From Calothrix brevissima NIES-22 (lineage in GTDB: Bacteria > Cyanobacteriota > Cyanobacteriia > Cyanobacteriales > Nostocaceae), in NCBI RefSeq assembly GCF_002367995.1, contig NZ_AP018207.1:8037366-8101365 (forward strand): a stretch of 64,000 nt of DNA, written 5' to 3'. Positions 30,546-39,423 of the stretch are shown here, piece by piece (the stretch's first letter is position 1; each line of letters begins with the position of its first letter). The notes below the pieces were generated by a model, which saw only the letters and a list, made by a program, of their open reading frames with translations, was not told the DNA's origin and did no database searches. The position numbers and the translations under genes are program-made.

Positions 30546-30711
30546 AAGTTAATAGCAAGTTAAGGTTTGTTTTCCCTAATTATTACAAAAGTTTAATAAA
30601 AGTCTCCAATATATTTTGGTTGGCAATGGTCAATTTTAAGAAGGCAGAAGTACGCTCGTCTGAGGGCAAGCTTATGTATCCCGATGAATAAATGCGCAAA
30701 GATTTAATCAG

Positions 30712-30942
30712 GACGTTGTATTTCTTGCAGAGCGTTCAGAAATACAGTTATATTTAAAACAATATGAATACTTAGAATTACTAGCTGATGATGCCGGAGT
30801 TCTCTGCAGTCAAGTTTTTCCCGGTTTGTGGTTAGCCGCATCAGAACTATTAGCCGGGAATATGCAGACTGTGTTGGCGACTTTATAAGTAGGGTTGCAA
30901 TCTGCTGAATATGCAGCATTTGTCAAGCAATTATCAACTTGA
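30712..30942 (+). pseudogene. Remnant of a Uma2-family endonuclease gene
   Basis: One frame reads the C-terminal half of a Uma2 (DUF820) protein: SEIQLYLKQYEYLELL, the family hallmark VFPGLWLAASELLAGN, and after an in-frame TAA at about 30886 the expected SAEYAAFVKQLST ending. The stop replaces what is probably a Gln codon, and the N-terminal catalytic half is missing. Uma2 proteins are abundant, fast-decaying PD-(D/E)XK nucleases of cyanobacteria. Confidence 0.75.
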
Positions 30943-31224
30943 TTGATTTTCAGGACTTGATGACATTGTTGAAGTTAATCATCTAGGATACAGGACTACC
31001 AAAGCCTCAAGCTGTGACGTAGCAGACTGTACAGTACGTTATTGTGAATTTAAGGCACATTTATGAGTTGTAGCGTAAACTTTTTCAACATAAACACCAT
31101 TCACTAGTTATAATTTCCTATATGTTGAAAAAACTCTTAAGATTAGCGTAACAATTACATTAATGGTAAATAATTACGCTTCTCTCACACCGACTAGCTG
31201 ACAACCACATTAGGAGGACTATCT

Positions 31225-32304
31225 ATGGCGCTTGTACCCTTACGGCTGTTGTTGGATCACGCGGCTGAAAACGGTTACGGCATCCCAGCTTTCAACGTTA
31301 ACAACTTGGAACAAATTCAGGCAATCCTGAAGGCTGCTGCTGAGACAGATAGCCCCGTAATTTTACAAGCTTCTCGTGGCGCTCGTAACTATGCAGGGGA
31401 AAACTTCCTCCGTCACTTGATTTTAGCGGCGGTAGAAACCTATCCTCATATTCCCATCGTGATGCACCAAGATCACGGTAATGCTCCTTCTACCTGCTAC
31501 TCAGCAATTAAGAACAACTTCACCAGCGTCATGATGGACGGTTCCTTGGAAGCTGATGCTAAGACCCCAGCAAGCTTCGAGTACAACGTTCGTGTTACCA
31601 GCGAAGTTGTGAATGTAGCTCATGCTTTGGGCGTCAGCGTTGAAGGCGAACTCGGTTGCTTAGGTTCTCTAGAAACTGGTGCGGGTGAAGCTGAAGATGG
31701 TCATGGTTTTGAAGGTACACTCGACCACTCTCAATTGCTGACCGACCCCGATGAAGCTGTTAGCTTTGTAGAACAAACCCAAGTAGATGCTTTGGCTGTT
31801 GCTATCGGTACCAGCCACGGTGCTTATAAGTTTACTCGTAAGCCAACTGGCGAAATTTTGGCAATCAGCCGCATTGAAGAAATTCACCGCCGCTTACCCA
31901 ACACCCACTTGGTAATGCACGGTTCTTCTTCTGTACCTGAAGATTTGATTGCTTTAATTAACGAGTACGGCGGTGCTATTCCTGAAACCTACGGCGTACC
32001 TGTAGAAGAAATTCAAAAAGGTATCAAGAGCGGTGTACGTAAGGTAAATATTGACACCGACAACCGTTTGGCTATTACTGCTGCGGTACGTGAAGCTTTA
32101 ACCAAGAATCCTAAGGAATTTGACCCCCGTCACTTCCTCAAGCCTTCTATCACTTACATGCAGAAGGTTTGTGCAGAACGCTATCAGCAATTTGGTACTG
32201 CTGGTAACGCTAGCAAGATTAAGCAAGTTTCTTTGGAAGATTTCGCTGCTAAGTACGCTAAAGGCGAACTTAAAATGATCACTAAAGCAGCTGCTAAAGT
32301 TTAA
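31225..32304 (+). CDS. fba: Fructose-bisphosphate aldolase, class II
   Basis: The 359-residue zinc enzyme has the class II landmarks MHQDHG, the [15 protein letters not shown] loop, [15 protein letters not shown] and [10 protein letters not shown], and the C-terminal DPRHFLKPS. It cleaves fructose 1,6-bisphosphate and, in cyanobacteria, also sedoheptulose 1,7-bisphosphate, so it serves glycolysis and the Calvin cycle. A perfect AGGAGG lies 7 bases before the ATG, and codon use is that of a highly expressed gene. A strong terminator follows. The gene is also called cbbA or fda. Confidence 0.97.
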   Translation: MALVPLRLLLDHAAENGYGIPAFNVNNLEQIQAILKAAAETDSPVILQASRGARNYAGENFLRHLILAAVETYPHIPIVMHQDHGNAPSTCYSAIKNNFTSVMMDGSLEADAKTPASFEYNVRVTSEVVNVAHALGVSVEGELGCLGSLETGAGEAEDGHGFEGTLDHSQLLTDPDEAVSFVEQTQVDALAVAIGTSHGAYKFTRKPTGEILAISRIEEIHRRLPNTHLVMHGSSSVPEDLIALINEYGGAIPETYGVPVEEIQKGIKSGVRKVNIDTDNRLAITAAVREALTKNPKEFDPRHFLKPSITYMQKVCAERYQQFGTAGNASKIKQVSLEDFAAKYAKGELKMITKAAAKV

Positions 32305-32370
32305 TTTGGTTAAACAATAATTAGGAGCATAGCAATACTTTGCTCCAATCAGTCTGGAAATTGTGATTAA

Positions 32371-32405
32371 AAAACCAGGTAGCAATTGAGTTACCTGGTT
32401 TTTTG
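32371..32405 (+). terminator. Rho-independent terminator of fba
   Basis: The stem AACCAGGTA/TACCTGGTT with an 10-base loop is flanked by A and T runs and ends in TTTTTTG. Confidence 0.9.
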
Positions 32406-32435
32406 TTATTGGGGATTGGGCATGGGGCATGGGGC

Positions 32436-32548
32436 ATAAAAAGTCAAAAGTCAAAAGTCAAAAGTCAAAAGTCAAAAATATTTCTGAATTTTGAATTGAT
32501 TTTGTCCCCCTTGTCCCCCTTGTCTCCCTTGTCTCCCTTGTCTCCCTT
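32436..32548 (+). repeat. Tandem heptamer and TTGTCCCCC repeats
   Basis: Five tandem AAAGTCA units lie at about 32439-32477, and TTGTCCCCC/TTGTCTCCC units at about 32502-32548. Both are short tandemly repeated types common in Nostocales. Confidence 0.85.
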
Positions 32549-32550
32549 CC

Positions 32551-33837
32551 CTATTCTGCTGCCAATCGTATGGCTACGCTACCGCCGTGTGCGGGTAGTC
32601 CTTCGGCTGTGGCTAGGGTGACTGCTGCTTGACCGATTGTTTGTAATGCTTGTTGGTTGCATTCTAGATAGGTGATGCGCTTTAAGAAGTCGTAGACGCT
32701 TAAGCCGGAAGCAAAACGGGCGGAACGGGAGGTAGGTAACACGTGATTTGGCCCGCCTAAATAATCGCCAATGGCTTCTGGGGTGTAGCGTCCTAAAAAT
32801 AGGCTACCAGCGCATTTGATTTGGTTGGCGAGTAATTGGGGATTATCAATACACAATTCTATGTGTTCTGGTGCTAGCTGGTTGATGAGGGGAATACTTT
32901 CGGCTAAATCGTTGACAATAATTACCGCCCCATGCTTTTCCCAACTGGCGCTAGCTACTGCTTTTGTCGCGAGGTTATTTAAAACTTGCTCAACAGATGC
33001 GATCGCTTTTTCGGCAAATTCGGCTGAGTCGGTAATTAAAATAGATTGGGCGCTGGGATCGTGTTCGGCTTGTGATAGCAAATCCCATGCAATCCATTCG
33101 GGATTATTTTGATTATCAGCAACTACGAGAATTTCTGATGGCCCGGCTATACTATCAATTCCTACCGTACCAAACACTTGGCGTTTAGCTTCGGCAACAT
33201 AGGCGTTACCAGGGCCGACTATTTTATCAACTGGGGCGATAGTTTCTGTACCATAAGCTAAAGCTGCGATCGCTTGTGCCCCACCAATACCATAGATTTC
33301 TGTGACACCAGCAATTTTAGCAGCTGCCAACACTGCGGGATTAATCTCACCGCGAGGCATTGGTACTGTCATCACAATTCGTTCAACGCCAGCAATTTTG
33401 GCTGGTAGGGCGTTCATTAATACCGAACTAGGGTAACTAGCACGTCCCCCCGGTACATAAATCCCCACTTTTGACAGCGCTACCCAATTTAAGCCCAATT
33501 TGACGCCGACTGTATCGGTATAGCCGATATCTTGGGGTAGTTGTTTTTCATGGAACGCCGCGATTCTTTGGGCGGCTAGTTCTAAAGCTGCTGTGACATC
33601 CGCCGGACATTGGGCAGCTAATTCGGCAATAAATGTTTCACTTAAATGCAAAGACTGAGGATTATAATGGTCAAAGCGGCTGGTATAATCCCCAACTGCC
33701 GCATCACCACGAGCCTTAACATCAGCCAGAATCTCTCTTACTGTCCCGCTAACATCAACAGTTGCTTCCCGGCGATCGTTTACAAGTGCTTTGAATTGAG
33801 TAGAAAAATCTTTGTCGGTTGTGTGAAGTAGCTGCAT
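32551..33837 (-). CDS. hisD: Histidinol dehydrogenase
   Basis: The 428-residue protein matches HisD: VGIYVPGGRASYPSSVLMNALPAKIAGV, the GGAQAIAALAYGTETI and GPGNAYVAEAKRQVFG segments, DSIAGPSEILVVAD, and the zinc-binding AEHDP and NQLAPEHIE. It makes histidine from histidinol in two NAD-dependent oxidations. The ATG at 33837 is chosen because the family begins MQLL; an open frame continues 12 codons further without conservation. No other his genes are adjacent, which is normal for cyanobacteria. Confidence 0.96.
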   Translation of the reverse strand: MQLLHTTDKDFSTQFKALVNDRREATVDVSGTVREILADVKARGDAAVGDYTSRFDHYNPQSLHLSETFIAELAAQCPADVTAALELAAQRIAAFHEKQLPQDIGYTDTVGVKLGLNWVALSKVGIYVPGGRASYPSSVLMNALPAKIAGVERIVMTVPMPRGEINPAVLAAAKIAGVTEIYGIGGAQAIAALAYGTETIAPVDKIVGPGNAYVAEAKRQVFGTVGIDSIAGPSEILVVADNQNNPEWIAWDLLSQAEHDPSAQSILITDSAEFAEKAIASVEQVLNNLATKAVASASWEKHGAVIIVNDLAESIPLINQLAPEHIELCIDNPQLLANQIKCAGSLFLGRYTPEAIGDYLGGPNHVLPTSRSARFASGLSVYDFLKRITYLECNQQALQTIGQAAVTLATAEGLPAHGGSVAIRLAAE

Positions 33838-33990
33838 GGACAGTATCTTTAATGCCCCAAGGTCAACAATCAATTGGGACTAACAATCACATTTTATCTC
33901 AATTGTCGTCACCAAAGGTTTAATTGTGGGAGCAATCACACTTTGGTAATTTTTGTGTCTACAATAAGTATTCAAGCGGAGGAATAAGGC

Positions 33991-34584
33991 TTGAAGTTGG
34001 TATTAGTAGCGCCCAATTCATTATTAGCGGCAGCATTTCAAGAACATTTCAATTATTTACCTAATGTTGAAATAGTCAATGACTACTTTGAGTGGTTGCC
34101 TAATTTTGACTGTTTAGTTAGTCCTGCTAACTCTTTTGGCATGATGGATGGTGGTATGGATGCTGCCATTATCAAATTTTTTGGTAGTTCTTTGATGGAC
34201 AGAGTACAGCAACGTATACTTGCAGATTATTTAGGTGAACAGCCAGTAGGAACATCAATGATTGTGGAAACTGGTCATTTTAAGCATCCGTTTCTAGCAC
34301 ATACACCGACAATGCGAGTTCCTATGTCTATTATGGGGACGGACATTCCTTATATAGCCATGTGGGCTATGCTTTTAGCTGTGCGCCACCATAACCAACA
34401 CGCTCAGTACAAGATTAATACCATTGCTTGTCCTGGTTTGGGTACGGGTATTGGTAGAGTACCATATCATGAGGCTGCTAGATTAATGGCATTAGCCTAT
34501 GACCATTTTCTCTATCCCCCCAAGCATCTTAACTGCTTTGTAGCAGCTTCACGACAACTTTTGATCTGGGAGGGAAGAAGTTAA
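33991..34584 (+). CDS. Macro-domain protein
   Basis: The 197-residue protein is a stand-alone macro domain: DCLVSPANSFGMMDGGMDAAI at about 46-66 is the ribose-binding region and IACPGLGTGIGRVPYHEAA at about 150-168 the phosphate loop. Macro domains bind or hydrolyse ADP-ribose derivatives. Cyanobacterial and phage members of this form often have unknown targets. Translation starts at TTG 33991, 13 bases after GGAGG. It converges with the acylphosphatase gene, overlapping its end by four bases. Confidence 0.82.
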   Translation: MKLVLVAPNSLLAAAFQEHFNYLPNVEIVNDYFEWLPNFDCLVSPANSFGMMDGGMDAAIIKFFGSSLMDRVQQRILADYLGEQPVGTSMIVETGHFKHPFLAHTPTMRVPMSIMGTDIPYIAMWAMLLAVRHHNQHAQYKINTIACPGLGTGIGRVPYHEAARLMALAYDHFLYPPKHLNCFVAASRQLLIWEGRS

Positions 34585-34800
34585 GGTGATAAACGCCTGA
34601 CTTCAAATCCCCGCAAACCTTCCGGTTCTTCGTACTCAACTACAACATTTTGTACTACAGCCGCCGGAGGGCCACTATGACACCAGCGAAGCATGTCTTC
34701 TACTACTTCCCGCGCACCTTCAAAAACTGCTTCCACACGACTATCACCGAGATTGCGCACCCAGCCAGTTAATCCCAACTGACTAGCTGTATCTACTGTA
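34581..34800 (-). pseudogene. acyP: Acylphosphatase gene, 3' fragment (split by an insertion sequence)
   Basis: The frame reads TVDTASQLGLTGWVRNLGDS and VEDMLRWCHSGPPAAVVQNV, the last two-thirds of an acylphosphatase. The catalytic Arg-containing loop is missing because the 5' part lies beyond the inserted element at 36305-36397. A shorter open frame starting inside the element (34859) could still make this part with an unrelated N-terminus, but it would lack the active-site Arg. Acylphosphatases hydrolyse carboxyl-phosphate bonds. Confidence 0.9.
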
Positions 34801-36304
34801 TTTGAGTTTAGACTAGACAGCAACAAATGACCCAGCAGTGCTGAGTTAATAAAACACAACCTTCAAGAATGAAGATATTTGAGATTAAGCAGATTTTTGT
34901 TCCTCTTTGCGTGGTTTAGAAGCAGTCTTTTTAACAATTGGATATCGTATTTTCCGGTTACGGACTTTACCTGGTGTCCACCCAAGGGACTTTCCACGAG
35001 GTTTGGGTGGAGAGGTAGGAGTACCAATCGCGGCGAAAACTCCACCCATAGCTTGAGCAACTCGTCCTGGGGTCAATTTATCCATTGACTTCTGCCAAGG
35101 AAGAGGATTATCAGCAACGATATCACAAGCTAACCATAACTCCCAAGTGATTAACGGCATTAAGTCACTCCAATGTTCACATTGTTCTGGAGTACTGAAT
35201 TTTGGTACTGTCCAATGTAAGCGTTGCTTAAGAAAACGATACCAATGGTCAATCGTGAATCGGCGCAAGTACAATCGCCAAACTTCATCCAATGGTGGCA
35301 TTTGTTCCCCAACCCAAGCCAACCACAAGGGTCTTAATACTCTCAAATTGCCATCAAGATCAAGACGTTCCACCTTCAGTAGCATCATTGGGCGTGCAGC
35401 AGCTTTGCGAAAATGCAAATCTTCCCACAGACTGACTTTAACTCGTCCCAATTTTGGGTCATTTACTTCCAGCACAGATGCCACTTCGCCCCAGGTTGAG
35501 GGTTCATTGAGTTTAAATTGAGCACCATGCTTGCGAGGACGACCCTTGCCAGAGTAAGCAGGTGGTGCGCCCCATAGACACAGATTTGAACGCAGTCTAA
35601 CTAAGATATCGGCTTTTATACTAGCTGTCTTTAATACGAAAGGCGCACAACCATATTCACTGTCCCAAAGCGAAATTGGTCGAACAGACATTGATTCACA
35701 TACCTTTTTGAGTTGTTCAACTGCTTTCTCAATCGGATTGTCCCAACTGGTAATCCGTTCATGCCTCAGCGGTAGTGCCCAACTTCCTGAATCCTCTGGT
35801 ATCCAAGCTATAGTACTATATCCCTGCCCAATCGTAATCGGTTTATTTCCCGCGATCGCTGTGCTACTGTGTTCTATTGTCCGTTCTTTGAGTGTCACCG
35901 CATCTGGGCGTGACCAAGCTGTATGGTCTCCTGCCAACAATATGCGTTTTTCTGTTGGTATTTGCTTGATATATAACTCCATTAATTTCTCACGGTCTGG
36001 TTTGGTATCTTGTATCGCTTCATAGATACTCGGCCATTTACGTCTAAACACTGGCGATAAAGATAAATCTGCCAGACTGTAGACATTACGGGTCAACAGT
36101 ATCGCATCTGTTAGTTCAAATGTTGCATCATGTGCTTTGCCTAGATGCGTATAGGCGGCTTGACGAAATTCTTCGAGTCTGGCACGTTTCATATTGGCAG
36201 ATAAGAGTAGGTGATTCTCTCTTAGCTTCTGCCGAAAGGGGGACTGTCTTCAATCAGACATCCCCTTTTTCTCTTTCATCTCTCCCATTTAGTCTAAACT
36301 CCAG
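34801..36304 (-). mobile_element. 1,504-bp DDE insertion sequence in acyP
   Basis: The element has terminal inverted repeats sharing GAGTTTAGACTA (left end TTTGAGTTTAGACTA, right end read inward CTGGAGTTTAGACTA). It is flanked by the 7-bp duplication TACTGTA at 34794-34800 and 36305-36311. It carries one transposase gene. Removing it plus one copy of the duplication restores the acylphosphatase frame exactly, which fixes both ends. Confidence 0.93.
34885..36192 (-). CDS. IS4/IS701-like DDE transposase
   Basis: The 435-residue protein looks like the DDE transposases common in cyanobacterial IS4-superfamily elements. Likely catalytic residues are the Asp in LLAGDHTAWSRP, the Asp in ISLWDSEYG and the Glu or Asp of the FTIDHWYRFLKQ helix. 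The C-terminal tail is strongly basic. The gene is intact and fills most of the element, so the copy may still be active; the precise duplication suggests a recent insertion. Exact IS family assignment is uncertain. Confidence 0.85.
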   Translation of the reverse strand: MKRARLEEFRQAAYTHLGKAHDATFELTDAILLTRNVYSLADLSLSPVFRRKWPSIYEAIQDTKPDREKLMELYIKQIPTEKRILLAGDHTAWSRPDAVTLKERTIEHSSTAIAGNKPITIGQGYSTIAWIPEDSGSWALPLRHERITSWDNPIEKAVEQLKKVCESMSVRPISLWDSEYGCAPFVLKTASIKADILVRLRSNLCLWGAPPAYSGKGRPRKHGAQFKLNEPSTWGEVASVLEVNDPKLGRVKVSLWEDLHFRKAAARPMMLLKVERLDLDGNLRVLRPLWLAWVGEQMPPLDEVWRLYLRRFTIDHWYRFLKQRLHWTVPKFSTPEQCEHWSDLMPLITWELWLACDIVADNPLPWQKSMDKLTPGRVAQAMGGVFAAIGTPTSPPKPRGKSLGWTPGKVRNRKIRYPIVKKTASKPRKEEQKSA

Positions 36305-36397
36305 TACTGTAGCGTAGCGATAACCAACCCCCTGGACTTTTCCAGAAATCCAAACATGGGCGCGAATTAGCTTTGGTATTGGTGTAGAATTCGGCAT
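36305..36397 (-). pseudogene. acyP: Acylphosphatase gene, 5' fragment
   Basis: Starting at ATG 36397 the frame reads MPNSTPIPKLIRAHVWISGK followed by VQGVGYRYATV, the catalytic N-terminal part of acylphosphatase with the phosphate-binding loop and Arg. It is cut off by the insertion sequence. Joined to the 3' fragment at the duplicated TACAGTA (minus strand), it would give a normal protein of about 101 residues. Confidence 0.92.
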
Positions 36398-36632
36398 TGG
36401 CTGGTATGTGGCTGACGATTTCCAGTTTAGCGGGTTTTGCGACAGGGATTAAATCATCCCTAGATTTAGCTATTTGGTTGAGTAATAGTGATAAATTGTT
36501 GGTCACTGAAATTGCGATCGCTCTTGAGGATGCTTGTCCACAATTGAGACTGGAGACTGTCAACCAGCAAATACATCCCAAAGTTGCAATTACCAATTAC
36601 CCAACCTGTCAATTTCAACTTTTCACGTACTT

Positions 36633-37016
36633 ATGTCTAATTTGCCACCACTCACTACAGAAACTATTTGGGCAATTCTCAACGAAACCATTGATGATGC
36701 AACAGTCAACCAATTGTTATGGTATCACTTAGGTTATCGCTACAACTCATCAACACAAGAATGGGACAATAGCCAAGTCGCATCAGAATGGCGAGACGAA
36801 TACCCCCAACCACCAGATTTTATTGATAGTCGTCCCGCCATAGTCAAATTAACTCGTTCCATTCCCAAAGAAAACAAACAAATACTCAAAGAAAAGTTAG
36901 GGTTCAAAGGTTATAAAATTGGTGAATTCGGCCCAAGACAAACTCGCAGAGCAACTGCTGCCAATTGGTTGTATAGTTACATGAATCCACCCAGCAGCAA
37001 CCTCGAACCAGTTTAA
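36633..37016 (+). CDS. DUF1823 family protein
   Basis: The 127-residue protein matches DUF1823, a small family of cyanobacteria and plastids: LPPLTTETIWAILNETIDDA at the start, QLLWYHLGYRYN, and FIDSRPAIVKLTRSIPKENK to FGPRQTRRATAANWLY near the end. Function is unknown. The ATG at 36633 is chosen because family proteins begin here; an open frame extends upstream to 36534 without conservation. The gene is divergent from the split acylphosphatase. Confidence 0.82.
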   Translation: MSNLPPLTTETIWAILNETIDDATVNQLLWYHLGYRYNSSTQEWDNSQVASEWRDEYPQPPDFIDSRPAIVKLTRSIPKENKQILKEKLGFKGYKIGEFGPRQTRRATAANWLYSYMNPPSSNLEPV

Positions 37017-37488
37017 GAATAATCCAGTCTATTATTTAGGGTGCGCTCTTACACACCCTAAAATCTCAATATGATACCGTTTCTTTGTCACACTACGCCA
37101 AATTCTCCTCATCTCTAATTCTTGGCGTACTTGGCGTCTTGGCGGTTAATTTTCTTCATATTTATTTAAGTCACACTAGTAGGTTGGGTTGAACGAAGTG
37201 AAACCCAACATTTCCGGCTGCTTGTTGAGTTTCCTTCCTCATGTACACAACACTTTATTGATGCATAAAGTACACAAATAGAAAGGCTAAATTGTTTTAG
37301 ACGGATAATTATCTGTACCTTAAAAAGCGATAATCTGCTGTTAATTAAAACCTAATATATAAAAAATTTAAAATTTATATCTCTAGATAGAGGAACTCAT
37401 CAGTTAATTATCTCCACAGGTCTATTGGCGAATTTCATGTGGCAATAAGAGAATAATCTTAACAAGATTTGCTACTCCAAATAATTAT
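37017..37488. repeat. Intergenic region with dispersed repeats
   Basis: An inverted repeat around GGGTGCG...CACACCC lies at 37039-37062 and may terminate the DUF1823 transcript. An AGTAGGTTGGGTTGAACGAA-type repeat lies at 37179-37215, also present in the element at 40515-40690. A CTTGGCGT tandem near 37122-37148 recurs at 62260-62286. No gene is seen. Confidence 0.6.
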
Positions 37489-39147
37489 ATGTCGAAGCCA
37501 ATTGAATTTAATTTATTTGCTCCCTACAACAAAGGTGCAGTATTAATTGGGTCTTTTTCTGATTGGCAAGAAATACCCATGCAAAAAGGAGATGATGGTT
37601 ATTTCCGCACAACAGTAGATTTAGAAGACGGCGCTTATCAATATAAATTCCGCGTCCAAACAAACTCTTGGTTTTTTGAGGCAGAACAATGGGTAGATGT
37701 CACAGATCCTTATGCAACTGACATTGATGAATTAAGCGGTAAAGATAATGGTGTAGTTCGCATCAAAGATGGGGAAAGAATAGTTGATACCTATGTTTGG
37801 CACCATGATGATAAACATTTACCTGCCGATCATGAATTAGTAATTTATGAATTGCATGTTGCAGATTTTTCTGGTGGAGAAGACGATCCCTATGCACGCG
37901 GAAAGTATAAACATGTAATTGAAAAATTAGATTATTTATGTGAATTAGGAATTAACGCCATCGAATTAATGCCAGTTAAAGAATATCCAGGAGATTATAG
38001 CTGGGGATATAACCCGCGTCACTTTTTTGCCACAGAATCTAGTTATGGTTCTACAGCAGAATTAAAAAATCTCATTGATGAATGTCATGCTAGAGGCATT
38101 CGCATCATCATGGATGGTATTTATAATCATTCAGAAGCTAGCGCACCCTTAACCCAAATCGATCACGATTATTGGTATCACCATGCGCCTCGCGATCCTG
38201 ATAATAGCTGGGGGCCTGAGTTTAACTACGAACATTACGACGAAAATTTAGAAACCTATCCCGCTAGAAAATTTATTGGTGATACTATTCGTTTTTGGAT
38301 TGAAGAATATCATGTAGATGGTATTCGTTATGATGCAGCACGCCAAATTGCTAACTACGATTTTATGCACTGGATTGTGCAAGAAGCAAAAAAAACTGCC
38401 GGTGCAAAACCTTTTTATAATATTGCCGAACACATTCCCGAAACTACCAGTATTACTAATGTAGACGGGCCAATGGATGGTTGCTGGCATGATAGTTTCC
38501 GTCATACAGTTACAGTACATATTTGTGGCGATACCTTTGATTTAGAAAGCCTAAAAGACGTAATTGATGCCAAACGTCAAGGCTTTATGGGTGCTACCAA
38601 TGTGGTTAATTATCTCACCAACCACGACCACGATCGCCTCATGGCAGAATTAGGTAAGCGAGAAATTTTCGATGAAGAAGCTTTTAGACGAGCTAAATTA
38701 GGAGCAGCAATTCTCTTTACCGCAGTTGGTGTACCTTTGATTTGGATGGCTGAAGAATTTGGTGAATACAAACCAAAACAACAAGAATCAGCGAAAATTG
38801 ATTGGACAATACTAGCTAATGACCTCAATTCTAGCTTACTTGCATACTATAAAGGCTTAATTCACTTGCGTAAAAATAGCCATGCACTCTACACCGAGAA
38901 TATAGACTTTATTCATGAAAATGCCGAAGCAAAAGTACTTGCTTATAGCCGTTGGAATGATGAAGGTTCTCGCGTTGTCGTAGTAGCCAATTTTTCTGAA
39001 AACTTCCTAGCTGGATATCATGTCCCTAACTTTCCTTGTGCTGGTACATGGCACGAGTGGACAGCCGATTATGATGTAGAAGCTGGTGATGATGGCATCA
39101 TCACTGATATCGGGCCTTACGAAGCTAAAGTATTTGTGTTGCAGTAA
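37489..39147 (+). CDS. GH13 alpha-glucan-acting enzyme with N-terminal CBM48-like domain (copy 1)
   Basis: The 552-residue protein has an N-terminal starch-binding-like beta domain (about 5-95, FNLFAPYNKGAVLIGSFSDWQE) followed by a GH13 barrel. The catalytic residues are visible as Asp282 (DGIRYDAAR), Glu314 (IAEHIPE) and Asp380 (TNHDHDR). The layout resembles branching enzymes and maltooligosyl-trehalose hydrolases, but the protein is shorter than cyanobacterial GlgB, so substrate and reaction remain open. A paralogue of the same build lies at 62330-64000. The gene is monocistronic with a hairpin downstream. Confidence 0.85.
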   Translation: MSKPIEFNLFAPYNKGAVLIGSFSDWQEIPMQKGDDGYFRTTVDLEDGAYQYKFRVQTNSWFFEAEQWVDVTDPYATDIDELSGKDNGVVRIKDGERIVDTYVWHHDDKHLPADHELVIYELHVADFSGGEDDPYARGKYKHVIEKLDYLCELGINAIELMPVKEYPGDYSWGYNPRHFFATESSYGSTAELKNLIDECHARGIRIIMDGIYNHSEASAPLTQIDHDYWYHHAPRDPDNSWGPEFNYEHYDENLETYPARKFIGDTIRFWIEEYHVDGIRYDAARQIANYDFMHWIVQEAKKTAGAKPFYNIAEHIPETTSITNVDGPMDGCWHDSFRHTVTVHICGDTFDLESLKDVIDAKRQGFMGATNVVNYLTNHDHDRLMAELGKREIFDEEAFRRAKLGAAILFTAVGVPLIWMAEEFGEYKPKQQESAKIDWTILANDLNSSLLAYYKGLIHLRKNSHALYTENIDFIHENAEAKVLAYSRWNDEGSRVVVVANFSENFLAGYHVPNFPCAGTWHEWTADYDVEAGDDGIITDIGPYEAKVFVLQ

Positions 39148-39185
39148 TTAATTACACTTGTACTTACGAATATCTTAGGCAGTAA

Positions 39186-39213
39186 AAAAAGGGGGAAATA
39201 TTGCCCCCTTTCA
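39186..39213. terminator. Likely terminator after GH13 copy 1
   Basis: The stem AAAGGGGG/CCCCCTTT with an 8-base loop lies 40 bases past the gene. The T-run is short, so it is only a moderate prediction. Confidence 0.6.
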
Positions 39214-39423
39214 ATTTAGAAGAAATTTGCAAGTAATAAAAATTATTTTCTTGGTCTAATAAAATACAAATTTTCGGAGAGCGTTACAAACTATATATAA
39301 ATATATAAAATTTAGTTTTCTCACAATTCTCTGATTTCTTTAAATTTGGCGTTCGTTTGGGCCTGGAAACTGTGTATAATTTTTAAGCCTCAGTATAGTA
39401 GCATAAATCACATGATCTGCTCC

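Noticed and set aside
32436-32548. Possible CRISPR array from tandem repeats
   Set aside because: Units are seven to nine bases with no spacers; the same holds for 6650-6805 and 24985-25037.
33991-34859. Macro-domain and acylphosphatase genes as a defence pair
   Set aside because: They are merely convergent neighbours with a four-base overlap, and acylphosphatase is a housekeeping enzyme broken by an IS.
36294-36596. 100-codon minus-strand frame past the IS element
   Set aside because: It is a frame shift relative to the acylphosphatase 5' fragment, which explains this stretch better.
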